DNA of 64,000 nt, from contig NZ_QAOW01000008.1 of the NCBI RefSeq assembly GCF_003051005.1, positions 186,001 through 250,000 on the forward strand, read 5' to 3'. Made by a program: the position numbers and the translations under genes. The notes under the pieces are model-generated. The model made no database searches and had not been told where the DNA came from. It saw nothing but the letters and a program-made list of their open reading frames with translations. Positions 60,952-64,000 of the stretch are shown in pieces. This stretch comes from Rhodococcus sp. OK519 (lineage in GTDB: Bacteria; Actinomycetota; Actinomycetes; Mycobacteriales; Mycobacteriaceae). Position 1 is the stretch's first letter; each line of letters starts with the position of its first letter.

Positions 60952-61593
60952 TCAGCGCGGGAGCGCGGTGAGACCGTGTTTGCGCATCAGAGCCTTCACC
61001 GCGTCATGCTCGTCGTTGATGTACGCCCGGGCGAGCAGATCGTTGACGGTGTCAGCGAGCCGCGGATCGTTCTCGTCGACGGGAACGACCAGCATCTGGC
61101 CGTGGCCGATGAGCGGGCTGTTCGCGACGAACAACGCGGTGCGCTTGTTCCCATCCTCGAACGGCTGAGCCTCGGCGAGCTCCACGAACAGATCCAGTGC
61201 GTACTCGACGACGTCATCGCAGGCCAGTGAGTCGATCAGCTGCTGGAGACCATCGTCGGTCAGCGCGGGAGGCATGTGCCGGCCGTAGCGGGTTCCGACG
61301 CCGATCTGCTGGTCGTCGGTGCGCAGCTGTCCCGGGTGCAGTGCGCCGCTGCGGGTGATCTGCGCGTTGATCGCGCGGACGTAGGGAGCATCGACCGGCT
61401 GATCGTGGTGGTCGATGACGAACTGAGCGACGTCCCGGAGGTCCTTGAGCAGCGCGAGGTCGGCGCGGGAGCAGATACCGGCCAGGCTTCCTGAGCGCAG
61501 GAAGTTCTCAGTGTCGAGGCGGCCGACAGCGAGACCGTCGAACACCTTGCCTGAGGTGTAGACGACGCCGGTCAGGTCGGCAACGATGATCAT
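60952..61593 (-). CDS. Fic-family protein with catalytic His replaced by Gln
   Basis: A 213-residue Fic-fold protein: flap region 'GALHPGQLRTDDQQIGVGTRYGRHMPP' (residues 78-104) and the Fic loop 'AQPFEDGNKRTALFVAN' near residue 147. The consensus is HPFx(D/E)GNxR; here the first residue is Gln, so the base needed for AMP transfer is absent, while the phosphate-binding GNKR is kept. The ATG at 61593 is used; a TTG two codons earlier is possible. An inactive or differently acting Fic is the straightforward reading. Confidence 0.75.
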   Translation of the reverse strand: MIIVADLTGVVYTSGKVFDGLAVGRLDTENFLRSGSLAGICSRADLALLKDLRDVAQFVIDHHDQPVDAPYVRAINAQITRSGALHPGQLRTDDQQIGVGTRYGRHMPPALTDDGLQQLIDSLACDDVVEYALDLFVELAEAQPFEDGNKRTALFVANSPLIGHGQMLVVPVDENDPRLADTVNDLLARAYINDEHDAVKALMRKHGLTALPR

Positions 61594-61687
61594 GGGCAAC
61601 AGCGTGCTCCGTGCATGTGGTCGGAGGCCGGCCAGCGGCCATCCCCGAAATCACGCCAGGACCCCGTTTTCAGCTCCGCCCCCTCTT

Positions 61688-61764
61688 CACTCCTGATTGC
61701 TGCGCGGTTACCGATGAGAATTTCAGTTCCCGCAGCGTCTCCGGCAAAAGGCCACCTCAGCGCG
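61688..61764. repeat. 77-bp dispersed repeat, copy 2
   Basis: Ungapped match to 44403-44479 (66 of 77). It lies 95 bases upstream of the Fic gene start, in the otherwise gene-free 61594-62194 interval. Together the copies bracket 17.2 kb as direct repeats. Confidence 0.75.
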
Positions 61765-62194
61765 TATGTCGTCGAGTGCCGGGTAGATTGACCGGCCAAC
61801 TGGCCACTTGACCAGCTTGAGTAGACGGCCAGGGCGCCGAACTGGTCTGATTCGCCGGAGTCGCTAAGGTAGGCCCGCCAATCTGTGCTGCAAAGTCGAA
61901 CGGTATCGGTCGACATGAGTAGATCGCCCGGCAGGACGGCCACTTTGACGGGTTTCCCGACCTGCTCAGGTCTATTCAGCGCTACCTTGCTCCGTGGCGC
62001 ACATCGAGGTTCCCGGCGAACGAGTTCCGCCGCCACCTCCTGGATGCCGACCTCGAGCCGATACCCACGCGATGAACATGAACAGTCGCCAGCACTTGCT
62101 CAAGGTGCGGCTCACCCGCCGCATCGCAGTCCCACGCCACCGCCCAGCTCGCCACCAAAACGATCGCTGTCTAACTACCAGGAAGGATGAAGTA

Positions 62195-62875
62195 ATGAAC
62201 AGTCACCCTGCCTCCCCCTCAGTCGATGAGGAGCTGACTCGGCTCGTCGGCCTGCTCTCCGAGCTGTCCCGCATCGAACTCGGAGGGACCGACAACGCCT
62301 GTCACCGGGTCGGCGCAGCTGTCCTCCTTCGCCTCGCCGACCGCGACGGTAACCACCAGCCCGCCGCGCTCGGCCGCGTCGCGCTCGAAGCCCTCGTCGC
62401 GGCACTTGGCGGCGACCCTGACGCGAGTATGCCCTCCGTACCGGCTCGAACTGAGCCGGCGCCACTGCTAGAGCCGGAGACGCCCCGGCCGCTGGAGCCG
62501 GTGGTCGAGGAGCCGACCGGGCCTCCGCCGAACCGAATCTCGCCGATGCCCGACGGCAGCACCCGGGTCTACGTCGGTTCTGCAGCCAGGTTCGCAGACA
62601 GTGATCGGGCCTGGTCTGCGCAGCGCCGCGACCAGGTCGAGCTGTTCCACTGGCGGGTGACCTGGTCCTACTCGCCGCAACTACTCGCGGAGATGAAGGA
62701 ACTCATCCCGGCCACCGGCCGAGCCTGGACTGGCACTGCGTGGGCGATCACCAATGGCCGCGTGACCACGCTCCTCGATCACCTCGTTAGCGTCGGGTGC
62801 ACCCTCACCACCGACGACCCGGCAGTACTCGACTCGCCGCTGACCCGCGACTACTTCGAGGACGGGGTGCCGTGA
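62195..62875 (+). CDS. Unknown 226-residue accessory protein
   Basis: The ATG follows GGAAGGATGAAGTA. The N-terminal 70 residues are helical ('VDEELTRLVGLLSELSRIELGGTDNACHRVGAAVLLRLADRDG'), then comes an acidic proline-rich linker, then a C-terminal domain ('RVYVGSAARFADSDRAWSAQRRDQVELFHWRVTWSYSPQLLAEMKELIPATGRAWTGTAWAI' in parts). Its last bases overlap the next small ORF. I do not recognise the family. Confidence 0.6.
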   Translation: MNSHPASPSVDEELTRLVGLLSELSRIELGGTDNACHRVGAAVLLRLADRDGNHQPAALGRVALEALVAALGGDPDASMPSVPARTEPAPLLEPETPRPLEPVVEEPTGPPPNRISPMPDGSTRVYVGSAARFADSDRAWSAQRRDQVELFHWRVTWSYSPQLLAEMKELIPATGRAWTGTAWAITNGRVTTLLDHLVSVGCTLTTDDPAVLDSPLTRDYFEDGVP

Positions 62876-62988
62876 CCAACGTGCACCTGCAGATCGACCG
62901 CGTCACCGTCGACGGCGAGGAAATCACCCGCATCACCGCACCCTCCGTCCCGACAGCACCCGGATCGCGCAGGTGTCGTCGAGTTTAG
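62872..62988 (+). CDS. Unknown 38-residue ORF, possibly truncated
   Basis: A GTG in the stop of the preceding gene (GTGA) opens a 38-codon ORF beginning MTNVHLQIDRVTVDGEEITR, which looks like the first beta strands of a larger protein. It may be a truncated gene; it overlaps the end of the convergent gene by 4 bases. Confidence 0.4.
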   Translation: MTNVHLQIDRVTVDGEEITRITAPSVPTAPGSRRCRRV

Positions 62989-64000
62989 GAACCGACGATG
63001 GCGCCTGGTGCGACGGAGTGATCGATCTCCGCGGGAGCCTGGCTTGTGACTGATGCGCCGTCTGAGATCACCGCAGCCAGGTTGTCGATGTTCTCGTGGT
63101 CGGCGTCGGCCGGGAACATCCACTGGACGTCGCGGCGGTCCGTGGTTATGCCGATGGTTGGGCGCACGGCCGCATCGTGTTTCGGGCGTGGGCGCACAAA
63201 CCTGACCTCGTCCAGCGGATAGATCGAGCCGAGTTCGCCGTGCCGCAGAAGGGTTCTCGGAGTGGCGGTGACGATCCGGCGGTCAGTTACGGCCACGAAG
63301 GTGCTCGAAGTGAGCTTCTCGACCACTGCGCCGGCCTTGCTTGGACGGAGTGCGTCCCAGGTGGCGTCAACTCGTTTGGCGAGGAGCGCTGGTATGACTC
63401 CAGTGAGGTTGTGAGCTCCAGTCTCGTAGGGGAACGCGACGCTGCGAAGCGTCTCGCCGTCCTCAAGGAACCACCGAAGGACATGAAGGTACGGCTCAAG
63501 ATCAAGGCCGTCGGGCGCGCACAGAGTTTCTGGTACAGCAGGCATCTCGACTGCCGGATGGAGCGTGTTGGCCAGCGGTTCGATGGCTTCGAGGAGCTGC
63601 TTGCACGTCAGTCGGGTTGCCTTCGCATCTTTGCGCTTCTTCGTGAGCGGAACCGTAGCTCGGCTGGGGAGCTCGGCGATGATCCGCAACTCACGCACGA
63701 GTGATTTCGTGAGCAGCCTGATCTCGTGGAGGGACTCTTCGATCTCGGCGGGTAGGTTCCGTGCGATCTGGTCGAAGAGCTGCGCTTCGCTCTCGTCGCT
63801 AACGCTTCGGGTTCGGGCGAGCGAAGCACGAATCGCCTGGTACTCGGCGCGTGTCTTCAGCGAACTGAGCAGCGCATACGTGTCGAAGACGATCGCTTCG
63901 GCGTTGGACTCGAGGTACTGGCGGCGCGCGCGTCCGTCCAGTTTCCCTATCTCCTGAACGTGTCCGACCACGTTCTTCCGATAGAGCTTCAACTCTTTGT
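62985..64000 (-). CDS. Unknown protein with PH-like C-terminal domain (5' partial)
   Basis: At least 335 residues; the frame remains open to the right edge, so the true start is probably outside (a TTG at 63992 is the only visible candidate). The N-terminal half is helical and charged ('RARRQYLESNAEAIVFDTYALLSSLKTRAEYQAI'). The C-terminal part ('STFVAVTDRRIVTATPRTLLRHGELGSIYPLDEVRFVRPRP') resembles a bacterial PH-like domain. Function unknown. Confidence 0.6.
   Translation of the reverse strand, partial: KELKLYRKNVVGHVQEIGKLDGRARRQYLESNAEAIVFDTYALLSSLKTRAEYQAIRASLARTRSVSDESEAQLFDQIARNLPAEIEESLHEIRLLTKSLVRELRIIAELPSRATVPLTKKRKDAKATRLTCKQLLEAIEPLANTLHPAVEMPAVPETLCAPDGLDLEPYLHVLRWFLEDGETLRSVAFPYETGAHNLTGVIPALLAKRVDATWDALRPSKAGAVVEKLTSSTFVAVTDRRIVTATPRTLLRHGELGSIYPLDEVRFVRPRPKHDAAVRPTIGITTDRRDVQWMFPADADHENIDNLAAVISDGASVTSQAPAEIDHSVAPGAIVGS

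Overview
The window looks like a piece of a high-GC, mycolic-acid-bearing actinomycete, most likely a Rhodococcus or close relative. The evidence is the strongly G/C-biased third codon positions, the many GTG starts and ATGA/GTGA stop-start overlaps, and taxon-typical genes: a mycobacterial-type methylenetetrahydrofolate reductase, a PatA-like phosphatidylinositol-mannoside acyltransferase, an antigen-85-like esterase, KshA (steroid 9-alpha-hydroxylase), a mycofactocin-type dehydrogenase, DtxR/IdeR-like iron boxes and tiny PorA/PorH-like ORFs. Assignment is by pattern recognition only; no database was searched.

Bases 1 to about 35,110 are ordinary chromosome. They hold a CPBP protease/sensor-kinase pair; a methyltransferase-MTHFR-thioesterase run whose thioesterase is truncated; two coupled CNNM/CorC magnesium-transport-like proteins behind a proline/arginine-rich mini-ORF; a three-subunit molybdenum aldehyde oxidase of the PaoABC type; a PhoX-like phosphatase; and a heme-uptake operon (HmuTUV plus a HugZ-like protein) with two iron boxes. 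Then come PatA, tRNA-Arg(ACG) and tRNA-Ser(GCT), an aromatic aminotransferase, a 5'-nucleotidase, a steroid-catabolism cluster (KshA, mycofactocin SDR, IclR regulator), a TetR/quinone-reductase pair with three phased operators, a SARP regulator, an antigen-85-like esterase and a DksA-like protein.

At 35,119 there is only the 3' half of a tRNA-Ser(TGA), next to its own terminator. This is the scar expected where an element integrated into a tRNA gene, so I read 35,173 to the right edge (at least 28.8 kb) as a genomic island. It carries a complete type I restriction-modification operon (hsdM-hsdS-hsdR plus an unknown gene and an XRE regulator), several uncharacterised genes, orphan antitoxin-like genes, a truncated toxin, a TnpB RNA-guided nuclease gene, a 3.7-kb gene-poor hairpin-rich tract, a type VII-secretion-like cassette (EspC-like protein, WXG-DUF1023 hydrolase, lipoprotein, YbaB-like protein), decayed IS110/IS630 transposases, and a Fic/VbhA module in which both the Fic catalytic histidine and the antitoxin's inhibitory glutamate are missing.

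The parts most worth follow-up are the hairpin-rich tract (52.36-52.81 kb and its surroundings), the mutated Fic/VbhA module with its YefM-linked paralogue, the secretion cassette, the tRNA-Ser scar, the three-copy TetR operator, and the two porin-like mini-genes.
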